From: Hermodice carunculata
Taxonomy: Eukaryota; Annelida; Polychaeta; Eunicida; Amphinomidae
DNA: 64,000 nt
Assembly (NCBI GenBank): GCA_964020975.1
Contig: OZ026626.1
Span: forward strand, 17,430,762-17,494,761
Reading direction: 5' to 3'
The notes under the pieces: model-generated
What the model was told of the DNA's origin: nothing
Seen by the model: only the letters and a program-made list of their open reading frames with translations
Databases searched by the model: none
Position numbers and translations under genes: made by a program
Shown here: one piece after another, positions 1-10,893 of the stretch
How the letters are laid out: the number at the start of each line of letters is the position of its first letter
How positions within the stretch are numbered: the stretch's first letter is position 1

Positions 1-1198
1 TCAAAACAATAAAGTAGGACTATGTCGTCTGCGTGATACGAATATGAAAAAAACCTATCTCTCCATTAAAACTCTGGGTAAGACGCAACAGCTCACATCA
101 CTACTTGTTAATGTCGCATTTGTCAGATATCTCACAACACATTTGCCATATACATAATACTCTACCCAAGAAAGAAAGCAAATTGTTCAACAAAATATTA
201 CTCACATTCATAAGCTCTAATCTGACACTGACAGCAAAGTTGAAGGGAAGAAAATAGTCGATTCAAGAATTAACAAAACATCAACATTCAGCTTTCAAAA
301 CCCATGAGAAGAAAGAGATTTCACCCCTGGCAGGCATTCATCCATACATGGATTTGAAACCAGTCCTCTCAATCTTTGAATTAATCTTCATTAACCACAA
401 ACTTTAATTTGCCCAAAACATATAGCTCTAACAACTTAAAATCCCAAAATTTTTCACTTGTGACAAAGACAAAAAGAAACATGGTAGACCTGCCACTTTT
501 TGGTTTCCCTGACTTGTCAGTCTGCTAAGTTGACAGCAAAAGAAGATAGTTAATTAGAGCAAAAGGCAGAGAACGTTTGATAATACAGAGATTTAAGCAA
601 GTGTATTGGTTTTATGTTTCAAGATCATTCAAAGTCAAAATTAACACTGCCGAAAAAACTCCATAAGCACTAATTTTACCTTTGTTTAAGAGCAACTGCA
701 GAAGTTAGATCTACAATTAACACATCAGCCAGTACATAAATTTGGCATTTCAGGATTACTCATGGTGAATATAAACACAAACAGAAACCCTGTGTTACCC
801 TATGATATTTTACTATGAATATGGTCTGCCATATTTGATAAGTTAAGGAATTTGTATTCTTTTAAATGCTGTATATGTATCCCTTGTCACAGGATGTCTA
901 ATTATTGCATTGCCATCTCCTTGACAAATGTCATGGTTGTCCAAGTGGGGACATCTATATGTAAAAGCCAAGTATCCCACTCATCAATTGTCACACTATT
1001 GCAAATAATGCATAATTTTCCATGTGCAGTCATAGCACTTATGCCATGTTGTACCAACGTTTGACATTCCTTAAATTTACCAAAACTAAACATATCCCCA
1101 TCATTTCCAGAGAGTTTTATTATACTCCGATTATATTCTGATAATATGTCAAGCTATTCTTTTCCGTTCTTCAGTAAAAGAAAAAAAGATGACATATT

Positions 1199-1200
<2 letters not shown>
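1..1200. other. Non-coding AT-rich stretch, nothing recognised
   Basis: The short open frames here (for example around 850-1090 on both strands) overlap each other, have no splice-site or motif support, and show no family resemblance. No RNA gene or repeat was seen. Confidence 0.5.
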
Positions 1201-1230
<30 letters not shown>

Positions 1231-1312
1231 CATACATACATACATACATACATACAAGCATACATACATACATACATACATACATACATACATACATACA
1301 TACATACATACA
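1201..1312. repeat. (TACA)n microsatellite
   Basis: About 28 tetranucleotide units with one interruption near 1255. The overlapping frames that read as His-Thr-Tyr-Ile repeats are products of this array and not a protein. Confidence 0.97.
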
Positions 1313-3114
1313 GTTGTTTATTTATATCGTACCAGCTGCTTCTGTTCCCAACCAACGCACAAGATGTTATTGCATGGGGACAAAGAGTGGACAGACGAAG
1401 GAATCATTTCTGATCAGCACATTCTCCCAATAAACCTCATACAAGTTGGAAACATAGGCAACCTTGAACAGGTGACCGTCACTGTGGGACCAATGAGATA
1501 TCTCCAAGGTACAAGTCAATTTCGCTTTATGATTATTCTTTTCCTCGTTTACCAGTGTAATCGCTACCATTACATGGGAATCCCTAACTATAGTACCTAT
1601 AGATTTTTCAGTGCAAATGGTTCATCAGCTGTGCTTATTTTGTTGTCCATCATATTGTGTCGTGTTGCATCCATAGTTTATTGTGTCTGTCAGTAATGGA
1701 CATATTTAAAATCTCTTCCAAAATGTACCACTGACCCTTTTCAAACCTGCATTCGATGCATATGAGACAGTGGCAAAGAAAAATGTTTCCACAAAATTTC
1801 CTCCTTTGGTATGTTTTGATTTTGCGAACCTATCCTATCTGCCTTGCCTATTTTTATGTAACTGCGTCTGTTAAACTTACATATCTTGTCCTTTAATAAC
1901 CTTTGCCATTGTAACTGTGTCTTGATCTTTGCCCTGAAAGCTTTCACAAGTCAACTTATTTTATGTTTTGGTGATATTTATTTTGGGCTGTTCTTCTTTT
2001 CTGTCCATGAATGACTCGCATTTGCTATATTTTCAAAACCCACACACCCAAGACAACCTTCATAAAGATTACATTGTACTGAAAGTCTTATCATGTTTAT
2101 TTCAAATGTTAACTAGGGTGTAGTAACATTGTGGTCCTCTTTTTGTGTGTCTACTTTTGTTACCTATTTTAATAACAATAATCGTTTTCTTAGTCGGGTA
2201 CCACAAGGCTAGATTGACACAATCGGTACACAATCAAATTCAGCGTTTATTTGGCCTTCCGATTATTTACCTTATCTGTCGAACCGAGAGGCGGGATGAG
2301 GTGACACTTTCTATATAAAATAAAATTTTGAAAACAGAGTGAAAATATAGTAAACTTAGGCACAGCAATACATTTTTTAAACACTAACCCCTGGACAGCA
2401 ATATATTCCATTCCCGCTTACCCATATCCCACAAACTCCTGCACCTTCTGATTTTCACTGAAAACGAACTTCTCCAGGCTTCCTTCCAACTTAACATATT
2501 TCCACAAAATGATGGTATGTGACAAAAATCTATTTTTTTTCTAGAAATGGTAATGGCCACTAACGTGGCAATAGAAAGGAGGTACCCAGAGGTATACAAT
2601 TAGGATTTGTGGGTCTAAATGATGCCACTTGGCCATAAACAAAAATTTTCCCAGTTAAAGTTTACCGTCCCGATACTTTGGTAAAGAGCCACGTCATGTT
2701 GTTTGGGAGAGTACGGTAGTAAAGCGACGATTGTTTAACTCTATTATTATCGACTGGCAACAGTAGCATGAGCTGCCAATCTTTGCCACTGTTTGTCTTG
2801 AATTGGAAATGAAGATTAAGAGATGCATCGGTGTCCATAAATCATGCTATTCTATGAAAAAAGGTGTTGGTTTACTTCGTCAGTAATAACAGATCCGTTT
2901 TAAGGGAGTCAATAGGTCGTAACATATTTCTAACGTAATTTTTACAATGGAAAATGAAAGATGATTCAGAAAGGTGGACTGAATGGGTAATTTTTGAACA
3001 ATGGAGAAAGCATTCAGAGAAAAATGACAGAATTCTAAAATAAACTGTAATAAATGGATTTTGACTAACTACATATTTATTTGAACAAGAAAGCTACAGA
3101 AGACTTGAAGTGCG
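1313..3114. other. Non-coding stretch, nothing recognised
   Basis: No frame has a recognisable domain or a credible exon between good splice sites. Composition is ordinary AT-rich DNA. Confidence 0.45.
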
Positions 3115-3206
3115 TCAGTCTGTCTGTCTGTCTCTCTCTCTCTCTGTCCCTTTCCCTGCCTGTCTCACTGTCTCTTACTCTCTCTCTCTCTCTCTCTCTG
3201 TGTCTC

Positions 3207-3284
<78 letters not shown>
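3115..3284. repeat. (TC)n / (TCTG)n compound microsatellite
   Basis: Long CT runs mixed with CTGT units. Open frames on both strands across it (Ser-Leu repeats on plus, Arg-Glu repeats on minus) are artefacts of the dinucleotide repeat. Confidence 0.97.
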
Positions 3285-3289
3285 AACCC

Positions 3290-3785
3290 CATTTCCAAAG
3301 TCACAGAGCCATTTTATTGAACTTGGTTTACGCGAGATAAGTTTTTGACATACGCGTTCACATTGCACATATTCATTTGGGACGCCAGTATAATTAAGAA
3401 AATACTTGTCGCTTCAACAGCAATATAATGCATAATGCATATAATGTCTTGAATTAGTTCGAAGGCTGGTGACGTTGATCTAATTCTGAAGGTTAAAAAG
3501 CCGTTTTAGTGAATTTGATTTTTATATGATATGTTGAAAAGTGACATAGTCCTTTAATACTGTACATGCATACAGTCCTGCATTAGGTCCGAAAAGATTT
3601 CGATGTTGCAAGTCTCAAGATCACAGAGCCATTTTACTTGATTTGGTCGTTCAACAATATGTTGAACAGCTTTTGATATAGCCTTTTCTTATGGCATATG
3701 GTTTAAATTATTTTGTCTCTCACAAGTTCTAAGGCGGATCACCTGAACCCAAAATCCCAAGATCACAGAGCCATGACTAGTATCA
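3290..3785 (+). repeat. Diverged tandem repeat, about four partial units
   Basis: The phrase 'cacagagccattttayttga' or a close variant recurs near 3301, 3497, 3624 and 3768. Around the second and third units the downstream text ('atatgttgaa') also matches. The units are 130-200 bp apart and diverged, so this is an old local tandem duplication or part of a dispersed repeat. Confidence 0.55.
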
Positions 3786-4717
3786 GTACTAGTAGCATGA
3801 TGGCGGGGCATAGATTTTACAGTCTCTGGTTGCATTCTGGTTTAGTGGGATATAGCTAAACATCCAAGACAACAACAAACCACAAACGCAGTACAGCTCA
3901 TTAACAACTTATTATTAGTTTTTAAAAGTAAACATTACTGAGTTTGTCTATGGAGTTGGTTTAAACGTATTTTATTTCAACAAAGCACACAATAAATACA
4001 TATGAAAGTCACATGCACTTGGAAAAGAGGGCACGGCCCTATATAAATCCCTGTAGCAAAAGAAGATGATCACAAGACAACACAGGACGCATATGACGCG
4101 CAGGAAGGGGATGGACACAGACGAGGCAGGCAGTGGGACAGATGATTGTACTGTACTGGTAGTATTAAGCTATCAGTGTATTTACAATTATGACGCATGA
4201 TACATTGTTTGTACTGCTTAGTAAAAAAATAAATTTCATTAGAAAGAAAATTATTGAGAAAAAAAGGAATAAAATAAAAACAGGCGAACTCTGTAAGATA
4301 GGTTTTAAACGGCTTATGGAGTTAAGGAACACAGAACATTTTCAACAGTTACTGTTGCTTCATGGGCTGACAACGATACATGGTACACTCTGGCAATGTA
4401 GAAGACATCACGCACCAAGTATCTGGCAAAATAGCATGGCGGTGAAGAAACTGATTAGGATAGTGAGCTCTCACAGTGCCTTTATAGTATATTGTGAAAT
4501 GCGACCACATTAGAAGACCTTTTTTGTGTTTCATCGTGATATATTTTGTTTGAAATGAGCGAGACTCGAACTTGCAACCTGTGGCACCACTTGCCTAGCT
4601 GAAATGAGAAACGCACATGCTAAAATTTTATTGGGAGAAGGTGATGTTTTGCAAGTGGGATGTCCGAATTTTAGCTGCCAAAAAGCCTGGCGGAAAGTAA
4701 AAACTACTAGTAAGGTT
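3786..4717. other. Upstream flank, non-coding
   Basis: No recognisable gene. At 4557-4600, read on the minus strand, there is a short tRNA-like T-arm sequence (gcaagttcgagtctcgctc). Its A-box-like partner is only about 15 bases upstream, too close for an intact tRNA gene. It may be a decayed tRNA-derived SINE. Confidence 0.35.
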
Positions 4718-4825
4718 ATGGAGCGCCAAATTTCTGTCTGTCTTAGGCTTTTGTTGTACAATGCTGTTCTTTTTACTATATGCTTGCTTGAAATCCAAAC
4801 CTTTGCTGATCCTCCTAAATGCAGG
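4718..4825 (+). CDS. Possible signal-peptide first exon of the receptor gene
   Basis: An ATG at 4718 opens 36 codons: a basic start (MERQ), a hydrophobic core (residues 8-24, rich in Leu, Val, Ile and Phe), then a polar, Cys-containing end (residues ADPPKCR). A strong donor (agg|gtgagt) follows at 4826. This is what the first exon of a secreted or type I-oriented membrane protein looks like, and it lies upstream of the LDLa exons on the same strand. It ends in phase 0, whereas the next exon I recognise (7495) begins in phase 1. So either an exon between them was missed or this exon is not part of the gene. The same frame is open for about 40 codons upstream, which leaves the start uncertain. 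Confidence 0.33.
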
Positions 4826-7494
4826 GTGAGTTTTCAAAAGGAAGATAGTGAAGATCCTACATATTTGCGTACTCGTTTGTCTTACTCTTCCCCTCTGTGC
4901 AACCAACGGAAAAATGTCAAGTCCTTGAAGTAAAAAAAAAATTCTAGCTTCCATCACTAACATGAGGGGCATACTGTGGTGGTGCAGGGAGTTCCACATC
5001 GAACATGCACTGACGAATAGTGCTTAGCCCTGTGATTTAACACAGAAAGTGACAATTTTCTCCATTTATCCTGAAAGAATGGCCTGGGCAGTTTCATTTG
5101 CTTATTGTCCAATGCACACTGTCGACAGTTGTGATAAGTTTATATCTGGATCAAAGAGCATTCAAAATTACCGAAAACTTCATTACTCATTGTATTTTGA
5201 ATTGTGAGTGCCATTGATGTACGATATCTCTGTCACTTTAGAAAAACCTTGTACAGGGTCATTGACTGTCTGACCACTGGCGGAAAGGTTCAAATGTAGA
5301 GACAGATAAGTCGGTGTAGTTATATGGTGCAAATGCAGAGTTAAGGAAAAGGATCACTGGGGAAGAGGTCGAGGTATGCATGCCATATACTGTCAACGGA
5401 ACAACCGTGTATCTGCAAAAGGATAACCGCTGATAACTTCCGACAATTGCCCATTCACTGAACTTGGAGGAGCTTTATGGCTCATTGAACGGGCGTTTCA
5501 CCCAGTGGCATGTAAATACAATTCAAGTTTTCCAGTTCACATGAACACAGTTAAACTTGCAAATTGGCAGTATATGCTCGGCATAAAAAGATGACTGTGC
5601 TTTTAATTTGCAACACTGCACGTCAGCTCATATGGTAAATATGCACAGAACTGTCAAAATGGTCATGAAACCCATCAACTGTGAACTTGCAATCTTCAAG
5701 ACTTTTAATTATATTTTCAAAAATTATTTATCTCTGAAAATATCATATTTGGTATGAAAAAACTTTCTTTTGATCAGTTCAGGGTTTTAATTCTACAAGG
5801 TTTGAAATACCGGGATTAAAAAAACATTCACTCATGGACCGAGGCAGCAAGAAAAAAGGCTAACATCAAAAAATAGTTTTTAAAACTATATCTATATTGA
5901 TTTCTTCCAAAACAATCACTCCTAGTACGGAGGGCAAAATGCCTCAACGAAACATAGATAGACTGTACCTCATAGATTATGGCCTACAAAGTACCTACCA
6001 AAACTACCAATAGAGTGAATGTACCCATGAGGCATATTGCTCAAAACCCAGCCGGGTACTACAAGCGTCCTTGTCCAAGCATAAGGTCGTTTCACTGCAT
6101 TTTACGGTAAACCAGTTGGAGTAAAATTAACGGGTTTTATACTTGCATTGTAAAAATGCATTTTATAACTCCACATGTAAATATTAATCTACTAATAATC
6201 AATAAACTGTTATCAATTACTTTTGAGTAAAATCTAAAATGCCTGGCACATCTGCTGAGGTAAAAATGTTAAAGGACTGACACTTCATTCCTTTTTCTGT
6301 CCGTAAAACATATTCTGCCTCTTTAGGATCCAAAATAATTGAAACAAACTACAATTACACTATCCTACTTGCAACAACATATTTCGGGGGAAAATCTTCA
6401 CAAATCATGAGGTAAGTGTGCACAGACAGAATATAAATGCAACAGCACAGATATTTGTGCAATTTTCCTGTGTATAAAGTCCACATTTCTATTTTTATAT
6501 GCCTAATTCACTATACCTTCTTCAATGTCCATGCTCTTCTTGGATGTGGCCATGTTTAGTCCTTGTTCCTAGGTGTGTCTTTTTAACACTTTTGCTGATA
6601 AGATAAATGTATACTGCATTGCTGGGTTCAATTTTAGCCATTATATCGAGTCTTAGCCTCACATGCAACAAGTTACCCAGTATATCTCCTCTTGCGTTGT
6701 TTCAGGCTTGTATCAAAACTGTTTATAGCCTTCAAAGTCTGTCCTGAGTGCAACTGACCACTATATAACTTTTCTTTTCCCTTCTCTTTAAATTTTTTGC
6801 ATGTTATATATGAATAACCAGATCAGCTATTATAAACAACGTAATATTTTACCAACCCTTTAAGAGTATAGACTAAGTTCGAAGTATCATGACTCTGACC
6901 AAATTCCAGGGCTACATCCTTAGTATTTTTGCTGCCCCACAAATTAACTCCTGGACCTAAATTTAATCCGATGGTGCTATGGCAACAAGAGTATATAATT
7001 ATTAGGAATATTAGCTTTCTCCGAGCCACTCTGCGCCATTCTGCTCGGTTTTGTGAAAATAATATTTGACACAATCTCTGTAGTCCCTCTAAATCGTTTT
7101 AGGTTTGGGACCTCCTAAAGTCGGCTGGCCATATCCTTTTTAGACATACTTGCAATGTACCTGGAGTGAATTTCTACCTACCTTGGACAAGGAGTCAAAC
7201 GAAGGGTTGTTTTTCTCTTAGGTCAGTTAAAGTTGCAGCTAAAGCTTTCTGCAGCTCAACTGCGGTTGAGAATTTTATTGGAAAGTATCCTAGTACATAT
7301 AATACAGAACAATACGGGTTTGAGACTCACCTTTCTGACTCCTGGTTAACAGAGGAAAACCTTGCTTTTGCGTTTGTTGGGAAGCCTTTGTCGGTGCAAA
7401 CAATTCTCTATATGGTGCCTTTTGCTTGTGCATGACAAAGCAATTATGCCCTTTCGGTCTATGTAATAAACATATTTGGTTCTTAAATTTTCAG
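4826..7494. other. Presumed intron or intergenic DNA, no feature supported
   Basis: I looked for an exon to bridge the phase-0 donor at 4826 and the phase-1 acceptor at 7494. The best open stretch (7250-7435) has acceptor-like sequence (ctttctgcag) but no recognisable domain, so I do not call it. Confidence 0.4.
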
Positions 7495-7629
7495 AAAAAC
7501 CAGTACTGTCCGAGTTGTTAAAATGCCGAAACATGAAGAGTTACAGGGCTGTAATGAGATGCCTGCACGTGACTGATTCACAAGGGCGGTCCAATGTATG
7601 CACAGACTTGTCTCATCTTGAACAGTGTG
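7495..7629 (+). CDS. Divergent Cys-rich (LDLa-like) exon of the receptor
   Basis: A 45-codon open segment sits between an acceptor (aaattttcag) and a donor (cagtgtg|gtaaat), phase 1 on both sides. These are the same phases as the clear LDLa exon 660 bp downstream. It encodes four cysteines in the order KC...RCL...VC...QC. The closing stretch (NVCTDLSHLEQC) has the spacing of the VCDG..DC..C half of an LDL-receptor class A module but lacks the Asp/Glu calcium cage. By family knowledge, such modules sit at the extracellular N-terminus of GRL101 and RXFP-type receptors and take part in ligand recognition or activation. A non-functional LDLa-derived exon or a chance open frame are the alternatives. 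Confidence 0.42.
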
Positions 7630-8288
7630 GTAAATGGTTTCAATTTTTGTTATTGCAAAGTCCACTTTAGATTTCATTTAATTGTAGAAATATGGACATT
7701 GTTCTTACTTGTGAAGGTTTCACACTTAGCATAATCAGTTTCTTGGGAGTCTTCGATAATTTACATTGTGTGCAGCTGGTAATAATATTTCAATTCCCAT
7801 TGGAATGAATAGAATTGTGCTGTGAAACGTTAAGGTATATCTCAAATTTAAAGTTAGAAGGTAATAGTCCATTTCCTACATATAGAAGCAATTCTGTGGT
7901 ATATTGTATTATGGTCCTGAAATTTCTGAGCACAAGATTTTGTTTCATTATATATTGTATACGTGCTCAATTTCGCTGTGTAACTTATGTTCCCATTTTA
8001 GCCAATGTAGGGGAGCAAGGTAGTATATATGATTCACATTTCGAAAAATCAAAACCCAGAAAAAATGAAATTATAATTACCAAGATTATGTTTGCATGAT
8101 ATATGTATAGCCAGAGCATTAGTTTATGAACAGTTTAATTTAGTGTTTAGCAATATTTGGCAGTTTGGGAGTAGTGAAAACTTTACCCAAATTGGTCTTT
8201 CCCTTTCAACCACTTATATGGACCAGGCGTGTTTGAATGGCTATTTTCTTCTACTTCATGCTTGTTTAACTGGTTAATCTTTTAACAG

Positions 8289-8405
8289 AGAACTTTAAAT
8301 GCCCAAGGAATTTTGCAAAATGTGCAGACAGTTTTTGCCTACCTTTGATGAAGATCTGTGATGGAAATATGGACTGTGTCAATGGGGAAGATGAATTTGA
8401 CTGTG
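8289..8405 (+). CDS. LDL-receptor class A module exon of the receptor
   Basis: An acceptor (cttttaacag) and a donor (gactgtg|gtgagt) bound 39 codons in phases 1-1, a typical symmetric module exon. The translation has the six-cysteine LDLa pattern: FKCP...KCADSFCLP...KICDGNMDC, then VNGEDEFDC, with the acidic DGxxDC..GEDE calcium-binding motif intact. LDLa modules are extracellular, disulphide-bonded and calcium-binding. The strand and phase match the large receptor exon at 35071, which begins with another LDLa module. I infer that both belong to one gene with a 26.7 kb intron between them. I found no other clear LDLa exon in that interval, though short exons may have been missed. Confidence 0.8.
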
Positions 8406-10893
8406 GTGAGTTGACTCCAATACTTCCCATTGATAAGTCAAGACTTTCAAAAAGCCATTTGCATTCCCATATTTTGTGCAAAATGACACTGTATCTAAAT
8501 AACACTGTACCATAACCTTTGTAATCCAGATGAGACAGAAAGCATGTGGCATTTTTATTCCAGTCAACAAAATTTGTGTTTGTTGTTGCTGTTCGAACAG
8601 TACAGTTAAACTTACGATGCACATAAGTAAGTCAGTCCATGTGAAAAATGCATTTTGTGTTCCAGATGGGCCACACTCCCTTAGTGTCCTAAGCAAGGAA
8701 AAGTAATGGCATGGCCATACTTATCAGATCAATGAGCATAACTGGATTTGTGTCTTTTTGTCCAGAACCACTTCCCAGTAGCCATTACCCCTATTCCGCA
8801 GTCCGAGCCCTTTACTCTTCATGAGCAAACCTGTCACTGCCCAACCTATACACATATGGAAGTACTATTGCCCAAGTTGCGCACGATCCTCTGTAGAATT
8901 TTGACATCGGCTGTCTTAGCCCAAATAAATTAAAGGGTCTTCAGTGGGTAACGACTCAGAACATGTTTCGCAGCCTTCACCCATACATACCCTTCTGACT
9001 AGCAGCTCTTTGTCTAAGCTAAGTGTTCAGACAACCCACATAATAATCAATGTAAAACAAACCCCATGATGTCACATACTCGTCACTTTGAAAGTCTCTA
9101 AACAATAAAGCTCTATTTCGCTGCCAACCCTGAGTCAATGTTTCAACGGAATGCGTAAGGTTTGTGACATTAGAAGAAATACTGTCAAATTTAAGTAACT
9201 TTTTTATATTGAGTAAACGAATAATCAGGTAAGCCAGAAAAAACGAAAGTCAAAAGGAAACCTTAGGCAATAGAGCAGTGATCAATACCTGAGTTGGCCT
9301 TTGAAGTACACCAGGTAAGACTGGTAAAAAAATTAAAGAAATGTAACCAACATGCAGATTTCATCCATTTGGATAACTATCTGATCAAATAGGAATGAAC
9401 TTTTATCCTTCTAGCTGTCATTACTTTACTTAATGTATTCAAAATGGAGGAGTGTTTTGTTGAAAAGTCCAAATATTGTCTTTAGTCTCCATTCAAAACT
9501 TGATTGTCATAGTTTTGTTCATCATTTTCCATTGTTGACAGCCAGGGCAATTCACGTAAGCCCCTGGAAGGAAGGTAATGGGGAGAGCAAGAACAGAAGC
9601 TTCTCCTAGCTGTCCTGTAGAGGTCTTTTTAGTCATCCATGGCTAGAGTTGTTGATACCCATTGCTTTTCATTGTTATTTATAGCTTAATAACTTTAAAA
9701 TCACTCGTTGCAGTACCAGCAATATTTGTGTGGTCAAATTGTGTACATAGTTGAAATATTCACATAAATATTATTCTTCAACCTTTGTAAGTAGTCTTTT
9801 AATTTGAGGTTAATTTAACATGCAATCCAATGCGAATACATGTCTCTAGCCCTGAAAAAGTCCGTTTTAATAGATTATGCATTCAGCTGAATACACATAT
9901 ATATGGTAATTGTGACCTCTGCTATGAAAGCACCGACAGATAAGCATATAATTACTAAAATTAAAATGATCCCATCATCTAACTATGCCCACCAAGCATG
10001 TATACATAGGCGAGCGGCCAGAGCCCTATGTTGGAGAATTTAATTACCCCACGGTACAAAAAGCTATAATATGGTTTTTATTTATTTTTAGGGTCCCCTA
10101 AAATGATTTGTTGTCCTCAGTTACCTGTGTTTGGTTGCCATGGAAACGACATCTTTAAGCCTCACATTTTTCGGCAAAATAGTTCATTTAGTGCCATCTG
10201 CTATTGCTTGTTAGCAAACTATCATATCTATATAGCTTTTACCACACCAAACATACATTAAAATAATTTTTCCATACTAAGATAATACTTCTCTGCTCTT
10301 AAACAGGTAACAAATGCTACAATGTGAAACTTGAAAAGTAAAAATCATGCTTAATTACATGTAGAACCATTTTACTTAAAGTCTTCAAAAATTGTCGAAA
10401 AGGCAATGAGTACCCTGTGCTCCTCTTTTACCCCAGTATCTTATCATTATTTACATACAAAGCATATCTTCCTCTTTTCTTATGACTTAAATTGCACATT
10501 GTGATAACATATGCCATACTATTTAGCACAGCAGTCACAAGAGAATGAATGGACAGAACAAGCCGTCAGCGAGGGAATAGATGGTGGGGTATGCCACTGA
10601 CTAATTACAAATTGTTGACTAGATGGTGATGCTATTGACCCTTGATAAAATTTTAATTTGAGTTTTTATCAGTTAATGCATGCATTACTGTTGGGTACAG
10701 TCTAAGTCAATGGGAATTACAATGGTTTTTTACATTGTCGACTTCTTCGAAAGCATAACTACGTTTTAGATTTTTATTATCATATTTTCCCCTTTTTAAT
10801 CGCAAAATCATAAAACATCTTATTCTCTTTTAAGCGCATTGCCTCAAAATTGCGATGAAACACTTTTGAGTAAGCTTAGACCAGGGTAGGACT

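Noticed and set aside
3077-3368. Ser-Leu and Arg-Glu repeat proteins
   Set aside because: Both strands of a (TC)n array.
4553-4603. tRNA gene on the minus strand
   Set aside because: Only a T-arm-like sequence is present; A-box spacing and the cloverleaf cannot be formed. At most a SINE relic.
7166-7435. Possible exon linking the signal exon to the LDLa exons
   Set aside because: Its phases do not fit either neighbour and no domain is visible.
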